A stretch of 64,000 nt of DNA. It comes from Pisolithus tinctorius (taxonomy: Eukaryota > Basidiomycota > Agaricomycetes > Boletales > Pisolithaceae). The notes under the pieces are model-generated. The model saw only the letters and a list, made by a program, of their open reading frames with translations. It had not been told where the DNA came from and made no database searches. The stretch is from assembly GCA_024663395.1 (NCBI GenBank), contig JANFAH010000015.1:620001-684000 (forward strand). The letters run 5' to 3'. A program made the translations under genes and the position numbers. This document shows positions 22,667-33,103 of this stretch, piece by piece (positions within the stretch are counted from its first letter, which is position 1; every line of letters starts with the position of its first letter).

Positions 22667-24524
22667 ACCAAAGGTGTTGTGGACATGGTTACAGCTGACT
22701 CTGCCTAACTTGTCAATGAGTTGTGTGCAATGCCCATGCCATGCAGATGAAGACTAAAGCCTCATGTGTAGAAAGACTGCTGGGTGTTAACAGTCATCCT
22801 TTGCACAAGAACGAGTCATCAGTGCTAAAGAGAGAAGAGGAAGCAAGTTAAGCATGCATTAAAAGTTTTTAGTGCCTGTGTACAGCATTCTGGTTTTTGT
22901 CATATCTCCACCATTTCCAAAGATATTGACTCTGTTCTCACACTCACTTAAAGTGCTCAGCCATGCGGTTCTGCCTTCCAAATTTGGAGAGGATCCTCGC
23001 ACCCTACACATTTCTACGGCACTCCATCCATCAGACACTCATTTCACTAAGTCCATCAATCATGGCCACCTCTTCATCAATCATCTCGCTTGTCTCATTT
23101 GCCAGAGACAGTGGCTATGTATATCTGCCAGGTCTTCCCACCAGCTTCTGTCCTGAAGCCCCCTGGTTCATCCCATCATTGTCAGCCCTGTCTCATCCCA
23201 TGCAGCTTGGTCAGCATGTTCTCCTTGTCAGTATGACTTCCAGAAGGACATTCTTTGGTTGCCTCAGGTCTGTCACTCAGTTAGAGAGGTCTTATGTGGT
23301 CATTTCGGTCTCCCCAGTTGATGAAGCATATGGATTGTTCCTCCCTGCTCCCTGCACCATCTTTATTCCAATCTTGTCCATCATTCTCCCCACATCATGA
23401 CAGCTGCAGCATAATCTACTGTTCTCCAGCCTCCCTGATTGCATCCATGACAAGTATGACATGCATCTTGCCTTCTTACTGCAAGATCCAGCAGAAGATG
23501 TCCCCCCTTCTCCTCCTCCTCCATCAGAGCCCCATCCATGAAGCTTTTGTTAACTTCACTGAGAGGATGAAAGGGTGGGAGATGTGATCACTTATGCTCC
23601 CATTGCCCCACAGACCCCCAATGCCCTAGCCCCCTTTGATGCCTGACTCATGCCCTTCAATTCTGGAATTAATACTTCCCTATCTGGAAACACTGTCCAT
23701 CTGTCATGCCATTTTTGGATCTGGAGATGTCTCCACTGAGATCTGACTTGCATTGCCACCCCCTAATGTGATATCAGTGTGCTTACTCAGTTTCTGACTC
23801 CATTTGACTCATTCTGTGATGTTTTGACTATCCTTGACTCATTTATTGCCAATACTTACCAATCTTCTTTGCTTGCTTACTTTTCATTTCTCACTTACTC
23901 ATCATGATTACTCAGTCCTTACTCATTACTTACCAAGTGTTTGTGCCTTGTTTGTCACAAGCTGTGCTCCCCCCACAGTATATAAACCCCCATGTACTTC
24001 GCTACCCCCAAGTGAACCAGAAGCCATTCACTCAGCAGTCAGTCAGTTCTTCTCAGCATAACTCGTCATCAACAGTTGAGGCTCATTTGGAACAGTCTAT
24101 CTGTCACCATCCATCATCCTTGGTAGTTGAGGCTCCATCAAGGGTCTATCTACCTCTATTCATCATCAGCAGTATCATCAGTGCTTAGTCAGCAACCTTT
24201 TGCTTAGTCATTCTTCCACTCCAGTGTAACTCATCATTGACTTGTGCCAGGAGCATATTCTATTGAAGTCCATTACTCCCAAGTACTTTTGGCTGAACAC
24301 CTCCACTCTGTTCAGCATCCCCCATCCAGTCATCACTTGTTCATCTGCTCTTGCATAACTCATCATCAACTTGTGCTAGGAGCACCTGCCATTGAAGTCT
24401 CCCCCCCACATTAGATTTTTTTCTGCACTCCAGGTTCTGCAGAGGCAAACCACCACTTGCACATTACTTGTCTTTGGTGTTGGATTTGTTTGGTTTTCAC
24501 CACCTTTCCACACTTTGACTCACA
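22661..24524 (+). mobile_element. 1.86-kb solo-LTR-like element, copy C (inside B)
   Basis: Plus orientation, very similar to A; starts at ACACACCAAAGG with the first few bases not matching the consensus, and ends GACTCACA. Flanks (...GCCATA / ATGGGC...) rejoin to the B sequence with no visible target duplication. TATA box intact (TATATAAA near 23,980). Confidence 0.65.
23062..23400 (+). pseudogene. Conserved element ORF in copy C, truncated by TGA
   Basis: Same MATSSS frame as in copies A, E and F, but ends at a TGA at 23,398-23,400, where copies E and F have CGA (Arg). Downstream codons remain recognisable to the Pro-rich tail near 23,540. Confidence 0.4.
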
Positions 24525-24721
24525 ATGGGCACTTAAGAATTTTCATCAGCACTTAACTCGCTCCCTTTCTTTTTGTTTGGCATTGACAACTTGTTCTTGT
24601 GCAAGGGATGACTGCCAACATTTCTGGCTGTCCTTCTTTGCATGAGGGCTATGGTCCTCATCTCCATTCATCAGCTGCATCCATGTCCACCTCACCAAAC
24701 ACCTTTGGTGTGTGACAGTGC

Positions 24722-27700
24722 CCAAGTGGTTCCAGAACAAGGGCAAAGGGAAAAAGAAGGAGAAAGGCTCCAGAAAAGCGGCCACTGCAGCCAGTGCATT
24801 AGCCAGCTTGAGCACACAGACCAGCACTGACTCTGAACCCAATGGAGTTTGGCTAGTGCACCCACAGGATGACAATTGGCTAATGGAAATTGTGGAGGAA
24901 GAAATTCTGAACCCCCAGGATATTGTTATTGACAAAGAAGATGCATATACAAACACCTTTGATCATGCCCTACTCACAGGTGAAAGCCTAAATTCTGCAG
25001 AGGAGACCATCCTGTTTGACTCTGGTGCTTCATGTCATATGTCCTCCTACTGCAGCAAATTCCTCAACTACAAGCCAATCATTCCCAAACCTATCACTGC
25101 TGCTGACAATCACACCTTCCATGCCATTGGGAAAGGTGGCCTTGCAATCTCACTCCCAAATGGCACTGCACAGACCCATATTTGACTCAAGGATGTGCTC
25201 TATGCTCCCAAGATGGGAATTACACTTGTTTCTGTTAGCAAGCTTGATGTTGCTGGGTATGCCACATTATTCTGAGACAAGTGTTGTCAAATTTTCAATG
25301 CTCAGAAAAAGAAGGTAGCTGAAATTCCAATGCAAAAAGGCCTCTACTGCCTCAAATGAGCTCATTGTGCCTTTGCAGGCCTAGCTAAGGCCATGGAATC
25401 CTTAACCATGGAGGAGATACACATCAGACTTGGTCACATTGCTCCTGAAGCCATCCAGTGCATGCTCAAGGACGGCACAATCACTGGAATTAAGCTGGAC
25501 GAGGCACATTCTACCATGAGTGCATGCAATTCATGTGAGTATGCCAAAGCAACTTGGAAGCCCATTGGGAAGGAGTGTGACACACCCTGCCATGAACACC
25601 TTGGTGACAAGGTCCACACAGACCTTTGGGGACCTTCTCCAGTCCAAACCCCAGGTCACAGTCAATACTATGTCTCATTCATGGACAACCACACTCATTA
25701 CACTGCCCTATTTTTGCAGAAGACAAAGGCTGAAACCTTCAAATCCTACAAGGCCTATGAAGCATGGCTGAACATGCAGTTTGACACCAAAGTCAAGTGA
25801 CTTTGCTCAGATTGTGGGGGAGAGTACCTTAGTGCAGAATTTTTGGAGTATCTGAAATCCCGAGGCACAGAACAATGTGTAACTGTCCATGATACCCCTG
25901 AACACAACAGAGTTGCAGAACAACTCAACAGAACACTCATTGAGCATGTATGTGTGATGATTCATGCCAGCAGCCTACCCAAGAACCTCTGGGGGGAGGC
26001 CATTATGCATGCTACTTGGCTCAAAAACCACTCATTGACTTGTCATCTAGGCACCAAGACTCCCTATGAAATGCACTACAACAGACCACCTGACCTCTCA
26101 AAAATCCCAGTCTGGGGATGTTGTGTCAAGGTCCATGATACCTCCAGCTCCAAGCTAGACATATGAGCCCAAGATGGACACTGGGTAGGTTTTGATCCTG
26201 AAAGCAATGGCCACCACATCTACTGGCCTGACACATGAGCAATTGGAATTGAACAAAGTGTCATTTTTGAGTGCCAAGATGTGTCTGTACCACATGGTGT
26301 GCCACTTGAGGGGGAGCAGGGGAATTCTGATGCCTCAGAAGGAAATTCCAAAGCCTCAAAACGAAATTCCGAAGCCTCAGAACGAAATTCCGCAGCTTCA
26401 CAGGGAAATTCTGAGGCCCCACAGATAGTCAAGTGACCCACTGAAGCAACTTTGGAAATTCTGAGACTCATTTCAGACCCACTTGGAGAGAATTTTGAAA
26501 CACCTCCACCTCAACCTTGCTGTTCCACTTGCCAGTGCTTTGAATCAGACTATATGAGGTGCCTACATGCAGGGGAAGGCACTTGTGATGGATGCATCCC
26601 TCTTGACTTTGTAAAAGAACTCTGAGAGTGATAGCAACCCAAACAGCCCAAAATCCCAAGAAAATGCTACCTACATATTTGATGAAGAACTAGTTGCTGA
26701 TGAAGACAACACTAACATTGTGTATGCTATGGTGGCAGGGATGGCTGAAGCTGAAGGGCTGGACCCATCAACAGTCCATGAGGCAAAATCCTGAGCTGAC
26801 TGGCCGAAGTGGCAAAATGCCATAAATGCAGAATTACAGAGCCTAGAGGAAGTGCACACCTGGGATGTCATTGAGTGCCCCAAGGGTGCAAATGTTGTAG
26901 GATGCAAGTGGGTCTTCAAGATCAAATGCAATGCTGCTGGAGAGATTGAGAAGTACAAGGCCCACCTAGTTGCTAAGGGCTACTCTCAGATACAGGGCAT
27001 TGACTATGATGAAACCTATGCCCCTGTTGCAAGGCTTGCATTACTTCACACCATACTTGCAATTGCCACACACAATGACTGGGACATTGATGTCTTTGAC
27101 TTTCACTCAGCATTCCTAAATGGCAAACTCAGAGATGGCGAAGACATCTATATGGAGCTCCCTGAGGGCTATGCTGTAGGGCAGAATTTTTCCTGTCCAG
27201 TTGGGAAGTTAAATGTTGCATTATACAGCTTGAAACAAGGTGCACTTTGATGGTACCAGAAGCTATGTGCCACTCTCACAGATCTTGGGCACACCAGGGC
27301 ACATGCAGACTGGGGAGTATTCTATGGTCACATAGGATTGGAAATCCTCATCCTTGCCAGCCATGTTGATGACTGCACTGTAACAGGCAGTTCCCCATCA
27401 CTAATTTGCTCATTTAAACAGGAGATCAGCACTCATTTTAAAACCTCCAACATAGGGCCCATCAGTTGGCTACTTGGGATGAAGGTGACACAGAACAGAG
27501 AAGCCTGCACCATATTGCTATCCCAGCAGTCCTACATTGAGGCCATCCTAATGAAATATAACCTCACTGACTGCAATTCTGATGGACCCTGGAATAAAAC
27601 TCTCTTGTGGAGAAATTCTGCAACCAGCTGAAGAAGCTGCATGCATGAAAAATGTACCCTACCATGCCGCTGTAGGCTCCCTCATGCACCTTGCTGTTGG

Positions 27701-28316
27701 AACATGCCTAGACATTGCATTCACTGTCTCCACAGTCATGCAGTTCAACAATGCACCCAACATGACTCACTGGGAAGCTGTAAAATGAATCTACAGGTAT
27801 ATTGCAGGCACAAAAGCACTCACTTTGATGTTCAGAAATACAGAATGAGGCCTTGAGGGTTATACCAATGCAGATGGAGCTTCGCAGGAGCATCGACATG
27901 CTATAAGTGGATATGCCTATCTACTGGATGGAGGAGCTATCAGTTGGGCTTCATGGAAACAAGAACTTGTAATGCTCTCCACTGCTGAAGCAGAGTACAT
28001 CACAGCAACTCATGCAGCCAAAGAGGGCCTGTGGCTTCGATGACTCATTGGGGAAGTTTTCCAACCACTCAAACATCCTATCCCACTGTATTCTGACAGC
28101 CAATTTGCCATTGCACTCACCAAGGATGGCAGCTACCATGCTCGCACCAAGCACATCAATATATGATACCATTTCATTCATTTCACTGTGGAAAACCATT
28201 CCTTTCATTTAATTTATTGTCCTACTGATGACATGGTCACTGATACCCTTACCAAACCTTTACCTAGCATCAAGGTGAAACACTTTGCATCTGCACTTGG
28301 ACTTCATTCTGATTGA
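24722..28316 (+). pseudogene. Copia gag end and pol (PR-IN-RT-RH), decayed
   Basis: After the gag tail comes protease ('ILFDSGASCHMSS', near 25,010), integrase zinc region ('HIRLGHIAPEAI...CNSCEYAK', 25,430-25,560) and DDE core ('VHTDLWGPSP', 'HNRVAEQLNRTL'). Reverse transcriptase follows ('WKWVFKIK'-type block, 'DVFDFHSAFLNGKL', and 'LASHVDDCTV' for the usual YVDD), then RNase H ('YTNADGAS', 'LSTAEAEYI', 'YSDSQFAI'). In-frame stops at 25,183, 25,274, 25,357, 25,798, 26,164, 26,236, 26,436, 26,792, 27,248, 27,786, 27,846, 28,042 and 28,163 are all TGA, several at conserved Arg. A frameshift lies near 26,615. Confidence 0.92.
26321..26425 (+). repeat. Five 21-bp tandem repeats in copia pol
   Basis: Five units of 21 bp encode heptads NSDASEG, NSKASKR, NSEASER, NSAASQG, NSEAPQ. 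They lie in the spacer between integrase and reverse transcriptase, which is normally variable in copia elements. Confidence 0.75.
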
Positions 28317-28323
28317 GGGGGAG
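28313..28323 (+). other. Copia polypurine tract
   Basis: Purine run GAGGGGGAG directly before the 3' LTR (TGTTGAG at 28,324), immediately after the pol stop TGA. Primer for plus-strand synthesis. Confidence 0.8.
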
Positions 28324-28615
28324 TGTTGAGAATGCATTCTGGAATTACAGTAGCCTCTCAGAGTTTCACCCAGAGGGCTTGGAGTTTCTCCCTGACCCTT
28401 GGAATTAAATTCCAATGTCACTATGCTTACTAATTATGGTACTATAAATTTTCCACACTGTTCTTTTCCACCTCAGTGATTACTTCATACACTGAGGTGA
28501 GCATACTTATACTTACATTTATTTACTTGGTACTGATGTAGTGTAGATACTCGTAACTTTGTTAGGTACCAATATAGTGACTACTTTGTACACTGAGATA
28601 CTCATAACTTTGTGA
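28324..28615 (+). repeat. Copia 3' LTR
   Basis: 292 bp, TGTTGAGAATG to ACTTTGTGA, followed by target copy GCACA at 28,616-28,620. Confidence 0.92.
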
Positions 28616-28620
28616 GCACA

Positions 28621-29231
28621 CTCCCCCAAAGCATGCATGGTGGGAGTTGCTGGGATGGCTACAATCAGTTCAGCCAGGATCAAATGCAAACTTGTCATAC
28701 CATGACCAGTTCAATTTGTGGACATTCTTGCATGACCTATGTACCCATGGGCCCAAATACTTCCATCAATTTAAATCAATGATCCAAACTCCAGAATCTA
28801 TGGAACAACTACCTACTGTGAAGATGCCAATGTTTGCGGCCTGAGCCATGGATGTCAATAACTTGACAGTCAGTGGGAACATTCAAGCCATTGTGGATTT
28901 GCTCAAGCAAGGTGGAGTGGAAGACCCTGCAGTGCCATCAGAAGAGAATGGTACCACAGACTCACCAGACATATCAGAATATGTTGTTCTTGTGCATGGT
29001 GACCTTGGCACCAGAGAATGGCTCCAAACAGCCCAGTTGTGCCAGTCAATCAAATCTACATCCTGGAATCATCTTCAGCATGTTGTTTTCATACCTGGAC
29101 TCTTCCATTTGAAGATGGCCTGTGCTGATGCTTTGTGGCACTGCTTCATCTACTCATTGGTGGGCCTGTGATGATGAGATGAGCCTCATGTGTGATGTTG
29201 TGCAACTATGTCCAAAGGAAACTGGAACATA
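28621..29231 (+). pseudogene. DUF6589-domain protein, 3' part (split by mariner-like element)
   Basis: Resumes the frame broken at 18,012: '...HAWWELLGWLQSVQPGSNANLSYHDQFN', one TGA at 28,842 (former CGA), then 'VVLVHGDLGTREWL' and 'VVFIPGLFHLKMACADALWH', typical DUF6589 blocks. After frame disturbance, 'EMSLMCDVVQLCPKETGT' is the next family block and ends exactly at the TA where the foldback element begins. A short continuation may follow at 30,810. Confidence 0.7.
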
Positions 29232-29480
29232 CAGTGGCTCAAAAAACTGTCTGCATGTTTGTATGTTTTATATTAGTTATGACTAAATGCAATAACCCCT
29301 AACCATAGCCCTAAACCATGAGTGTATGAAATAAGGTACTTACTCTTGGCTTTCTATTTGTCCATGAATCAAGTGATTTGGATAGGAATTGATACAACAG
29401 CAGCCATTTGAAAATGACATGTCATGCAGACAGTTTTTTGACTTAAAGTTTTGATTACATAGTTTTGAGTTTAACAAAGT

Positions 29481-29786
29481 TTAAAATGCTGTGAGGTGCT
29501 TACTAATGCTTACATGGTATATCACATGGTCTATTTGATGATTTGTCATCATACAAACAATGCCAAACAATGATTTGGGACTATCAAGGCTCCTTCTTCT
29601 ACCCCAACTCATGAAACCATCCTCCTGGTCCATCTGGGCCATTTTCTCAGAGTAATCCCCATAAATATTGGTGCCCACTACAGTAATGTCATCAGGGTAT
29701 ATGTCTAACACAATCAAGCCCTTAAAAAATCTGCTTTCAGTCATCCCTGTGCTGTTTCCCCCACCCATACCTGATATATTCTGCAC
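29481..29786 (-). CDS. Unknown ORF in left arm of foldback element
   Basis: 101 residues: 'MGGGNSTGMTESRFFKGLIVLDIYPDDITVVGTNIYGD...', same protein as in the right arm with a few changes. No family recognised and no catalytic motif. It reads outward and stops before the arm end. It may be a captured host gene fragment, or chance openness preserved by the arms being copies. Confidence 0.3.
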   Translation of the reverse strand: MQNISGMGGGNSTGMTESRFFKGLIVLDIYPDDITVVGTNIYGDYSEKMAQMDQEDGFMSWGRRRSLDSPKSLFGIVCMMTNHQIDHVIYHVSISKHLTAF

Positions 29787-30261
29787 CTAATCAGTACTGA
29801 GACAGCTGGAAATGCCATGGAGGTCAATCTGGCACATCAGAAAATGATGAACAAACAAAACACCTTTTAACCAGTACATTTTCACCACAGTACAATTAGT
29901 TTCAATGCTGGGGTGAGACAAAACATTCCTGTGCACTTCAGGTGGCATGGGAAGCATGGCTAGACTGTGCTCTCAGCTGACTGTGGATGACTGGGAATGG
30001 GTGATTTGGTCATATAAGACCATAGGTAATACCCAGGCCTAGATGGATTGATGGAATCTCCTTCCTAGCAGTTCAGTGGACTATCCCCCCAGGGCACCTG
30101 GACTGTAATGAAGGTTTTCAGCTCACCCTAGCCCTCAACCCAGCACCCTTGAGGTGGAAACCCACCAGATAAGAGGTGATTGGATTGTTGCTCATGTTTT
30201 ACAGTGCCAGATTAACCATCATGGCTTTTTCAGCATTCTCAGTACTGATTAGCTGCAGAAC

Positions 30262-30558
30262 ATGTCAGGTATGGGTGGGGGAAACAGCACAGGGATGACT
30301 GAAAGCAGATTTTTTAAGGGTTTGATTGTGTTGGACATATACCCTGATGACATTACTGTAGTGGGCACCAATATTTATGGGGATTACTCTGAGAAAATGG
30401 CCCAGATGGACCAGGAGGATGGTTTCATGAGTTGGGGTAGAAGAGGGAGCCTTGATGGTCCCAAATCATTGTTTGGCATTGTTTGTATGATGACAAATCA
30501 TCAAATAGACCATGTGATATACCATGTAAGCATTAGTAAGCACCTCACAGCATTTTAA
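30262..30558 (+). CDS. Unknown ORF in right arm of foldback element
   Basis: 98 residues, inverted duplicate of the ORF at 29,481-29,786 (differences include R/G and S/G changes). ATG context CAGAACATGTCAGG. Confidence 0.3.
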   Translation: MSGMGGGNSTGMTESRFFKGLIVLDIYPDDITVVGTNIYGDYSEKMAQMDQEDGFMSWGRRGSLDGPKSLFGIVCMMTNHQIDHVIYHVSISKHLTAF

Positions 30559-30897
30559 ACTTTGTTAAACTCAAAACTATGTAATCAAAGCTTAAAGTCA
30601 AAAAACTGACCACATGACATGTCATTTTCAAATGGCTGCTATTCTATCAATTCCTATCCAAATCACTTGATTCATGGACCAATAGAAAGCCAAGAGTAAG
30701 TACCCTATTTCATACACTCATGGTTCAGGGCTAGGGTTAGGGGTTATTGTGTTTAGTCATATCTAATGTAAAACATACAAACATGCAGTCAGTTTTTTGA
30801 GCCACTGTATACTGCACTGGAATTACAAACAACACACACACTGTAGAATATATACTACAGGACTATTAGCTGAGTGTAAAGATGGGATGTGGAAAGT

Positions 30898-30937
30898 GCT
30901 CACCTCAGTTGGGTTAAGTAGCCAACTGAGGTGTGAG
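30898..30937. repeat. Hairpin CCTCAGTTGG / CCAACTGAGG
   Basis: A perfect 10-bp stem separated by 9 bases, extended by CTCA/TGAG with one bulge. It lies between the foldback element and the Harbinger remnant. It could be the end of an undetected element. Confidence 0.6.
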
Positions 30938-30999
30938 TATGCTACTTGAGTATGAAAATGAATGTGATTATGTAATATGGCTAAATGTGTACCATAATA

Positions 31000-31640
31000 C
31001 TAAGTGAAATGCAGATGAAAGTATAATGTGAAAGACAGAATATACAACACACACTTGCTGCTGGGTGGGAGGCACCTGTTATCTTCAACTCATTAGTGGT
31101 GCTCAGAGTGGAATTAAGGTGGCTATGGCTACCTGCTATGGGTAGCCTAGGTTTGTTTAACTTTGTACTTGGCATGCATACATGAGCTTGGCACTACTGT
31201 GGACTCTGAAAGATGCCTGCCCTCTGCCAACCCCCCAGATGATCTGCATGCCTACAGTCCAGTTCCAGCTCTCCCATGGCCTTGAGTAGTTCAAGATCAC
31301 ATGCAAGAAGCCCAGGCCAAGACATCAGATCGACTTCCAGGGGAGTTAGGGGTAGGGGATCGACAGGTATTGGGGTGGATAGTGGGGTAACCCTGAGAGG
31401 GATGGTCACCAGAGGCCCCAGTCCATCTGCTAACTCTGTAGGTAGACAGGGAGCAGGAAGGAAGGCTCTGGCCCCTGGTGGGGAATCTGTTGGCAGTAGA
31501 GGACTTCAAGTTCACTGGGACCAAAATCTGACTTGTACTGAATGACTAATTTGCTGGCTTCTCAGTCATGCTGCTGACTGTCACATTCTCTTCCATGATA
31601 AGAATGCAGAATCTTTGAGTGCACCTCCAGCAGCTACTGG
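31000..31640. other. No recognisable gene between elements
   Basis: CG-poor apart from a short Gly/Ser/Arg-rich frame (31,276-31,545) without family features. It may be the left end of the Harbinger element; terminal repeats not found. Confidence 0.3.
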
Positions 31641-31659
31641 TGACAAGCCATCTGGCTGA

Positions 31660-33080
31660 AACAAAAAGGAGGTCCACCTAGCCATTGCAAAACACATCTT
31701 TGCAGATGATCCTACATATTCCGAGCAATATACAGCAAATCCAGATAAGTTCCAATGCTGTGTCATGAATCACCTCAGCATGTATGTCAGTTGAATTATT
31801 TTATGTTATCTATGGGACTGACAAAACCAGATTGAAAGATAAATACTGTGAGCATGCCAAGAGCCTCAAACAGACAGGTGCAGGTGTTGCACCTGGAACA
31901 GACACTAATCTTCATGGCATGACCATATGTTTTATCTTAGACTTCATCCATGTGGACTGAAATGCCTGTAGAAGCAATTGCAAAAACCTTCCCATACTTT
32001 GATGATCTTGACTTGATCTGGAGGGGGAATCCCTCCTTTGATGCCAGGCCATTTACATCCAACCAGACAAAAGACTGTGCTGAGGAAATGCTTGCTCTTG
32101 TGCAGGGTGGTGGATCTTGCCCTGGGGACAACCCAGAAATTGAAGGTATTTTATCACTCTACACTCACAACATGTTTACCAACTTATGCCAGCTGTACCA
32201 GATATGGATGTTGATAACAATGTAGCCAAGGATACTGGAGATTTCATGGCACCTGATGGATATTGGAGGGTTGATGGTGTTGATGGTGATGATGAGTTTG
32301 CTTACCATGGCCTGGAGGATGAAAATGATGGAGGTGATCAGGGGAGATTGGGCACCTGGGATGAAGACCATAACATGCTCAGGGAGCATTTTGAGGATGT
32401 CAATGCCCCAGAGCTGGACCTGCCCTTTTCAACCATTTGAACATGGCAGGTAAGTACTTCACTATGAAATGCATGTCATCTAGCTCAAAAGTACTCTCCA
32501 ACAGGCAACCATTCCTTTATCCAGCAAACTGACCAGACCCACCCATATGAGGCATCATACAGCATCTTGGGACTTGCATGAGGCCTTTAAATCAGCAGAT
32601 ACATCTCATCATCATGCATCTACCACTGCCCCTCCATCATCTACTAGCTCTCGCAGTCACACTTGTCATTGGCTCATGTCGCCATACTCCTGGTCATCAG
32701 AAACACCTTTGATGAAGGGTGGTTCTCACAAGCTGTCAGCAAGTCACATCAAGTTGGACCTACAAGAACATCTTGACAATTTCAAACTTGAGGTTAAATT
32801 GCTCAAGGGGGAGTGGATGCAACAGAATATTGGCAAGTACAAGTATGGCATACTTTCAAAGGAGTTGGTATATTGCCAGGACGAAGCTATTTACCAGTGC
32901 TCCAAGGCTGAGGTGATTCACATGTGCCAAAAAGAAGACAAGCAGCTTGAGATCCAACTCACAAATGTGCAAGCAGCTAGGCTTGAGAGAGAGGCTGAAA
33001 CACTTTGTCTCAGGATTGAGTTGGCAAAAATGGAGGCTGTGTCAAAAAGTGTTAATGTGTCTGAATCTCAGGATGTGTAG
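31660..33080 (+). pseudogene. Harbinger-associated DNA-binding-protein-like gene, decayed
   Basis: Pieces in several frames: 'HLAIAKHIFADDPTYSEQYTANPDKFQ' (about 31,680), 'LKQTGAGVAPGTDTNLHGM' (about 31,870), 'KTFPYFDDLDLIWRGNPSFDARPF' (about 31,985), then a 177-codon frame at 32,547-33,080 ending in a coiled coil ('KEDKQLEIQLTNVQAARLEREAETLCLRIELAKME'). This layout (helical N-terminal module, linker, C-terminal coiled coil) fits the second protein that accompanies PIF/Harbinger transposases. It is convergent with the transposase gene that follows directly. Confidence 0.5.
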
Positions 33081-33103
33081 TTGTTTCCCCCTCCCATGAA
33101 TAT

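Larger units (their letters stand above)
21045..24717 (-). mobile_element. 1.86-kb solo-LTR-like element, copy B (holds copy C)
   Basis: Inverted relative to A: plus strand begins TGTGAGTCAAAG and ends GGTGTGTGACA. Target copies GCGC (21,041-21,044) and GTGC (24,718-24,721) differ by one C-to-T change. B proper is 21,045 to about 22,660 plus 24,525-24,717; copy C lies between. B is the most diverged copy in the window. Removing it and one target copy restores copia gag in frame. Confidence 0.7.
18013..28615 (+). mobile_element. Ty1/copia LTR retrotransposon, decayed, with nested insertions
   Basis: LTRs of 292 bp at 18,013-18,304 and 28,324-28,615 (TG...TA/GA), a primer site at 18,305, a purine tract before the 3' LTR, gag then protease, integrase, reverse transcriptase and RNase H in copia order. 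Flanked by GCACA. Two elements of about 1.86 kb interrupt gag (18,908-20,768 and 21,045-24,717), the second with a third copy inside. Coding sequence carries a dozen TGA stops at former Arg codons and at least one frameshift, so it is dead. Without insertions it would be about 5 kb. Confidence 0.93.
29232..30807. mobile_element. Mariner-like foldback element with 572-bp inverted arms
   Basis: Termini CAGTGGCTCAAAAAACTG and its reverse complement, flanked by TA on both sides (29,230-29,231 and 30,808-30,809), as in the Tc1/mariner superfamily. Left arm 29,232-29,803 and right arm 30,237-30,807 are inverted copies of each other (roughly 95% alike); the 433-bp centre shows no transposase. Each arm has an outward-reading frame of about 100 codons. 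Non-autonomous. It splits the DUF6589 gene. Confidence 0.8.

Noticed and set aside
26590..26660. TAG stop in copia pol as evidence against the TGA-only pattern
   Set aside because: The adjacent frame is open and coding-like here, so this is a one-base frameshift rather than a point-mutation stop.
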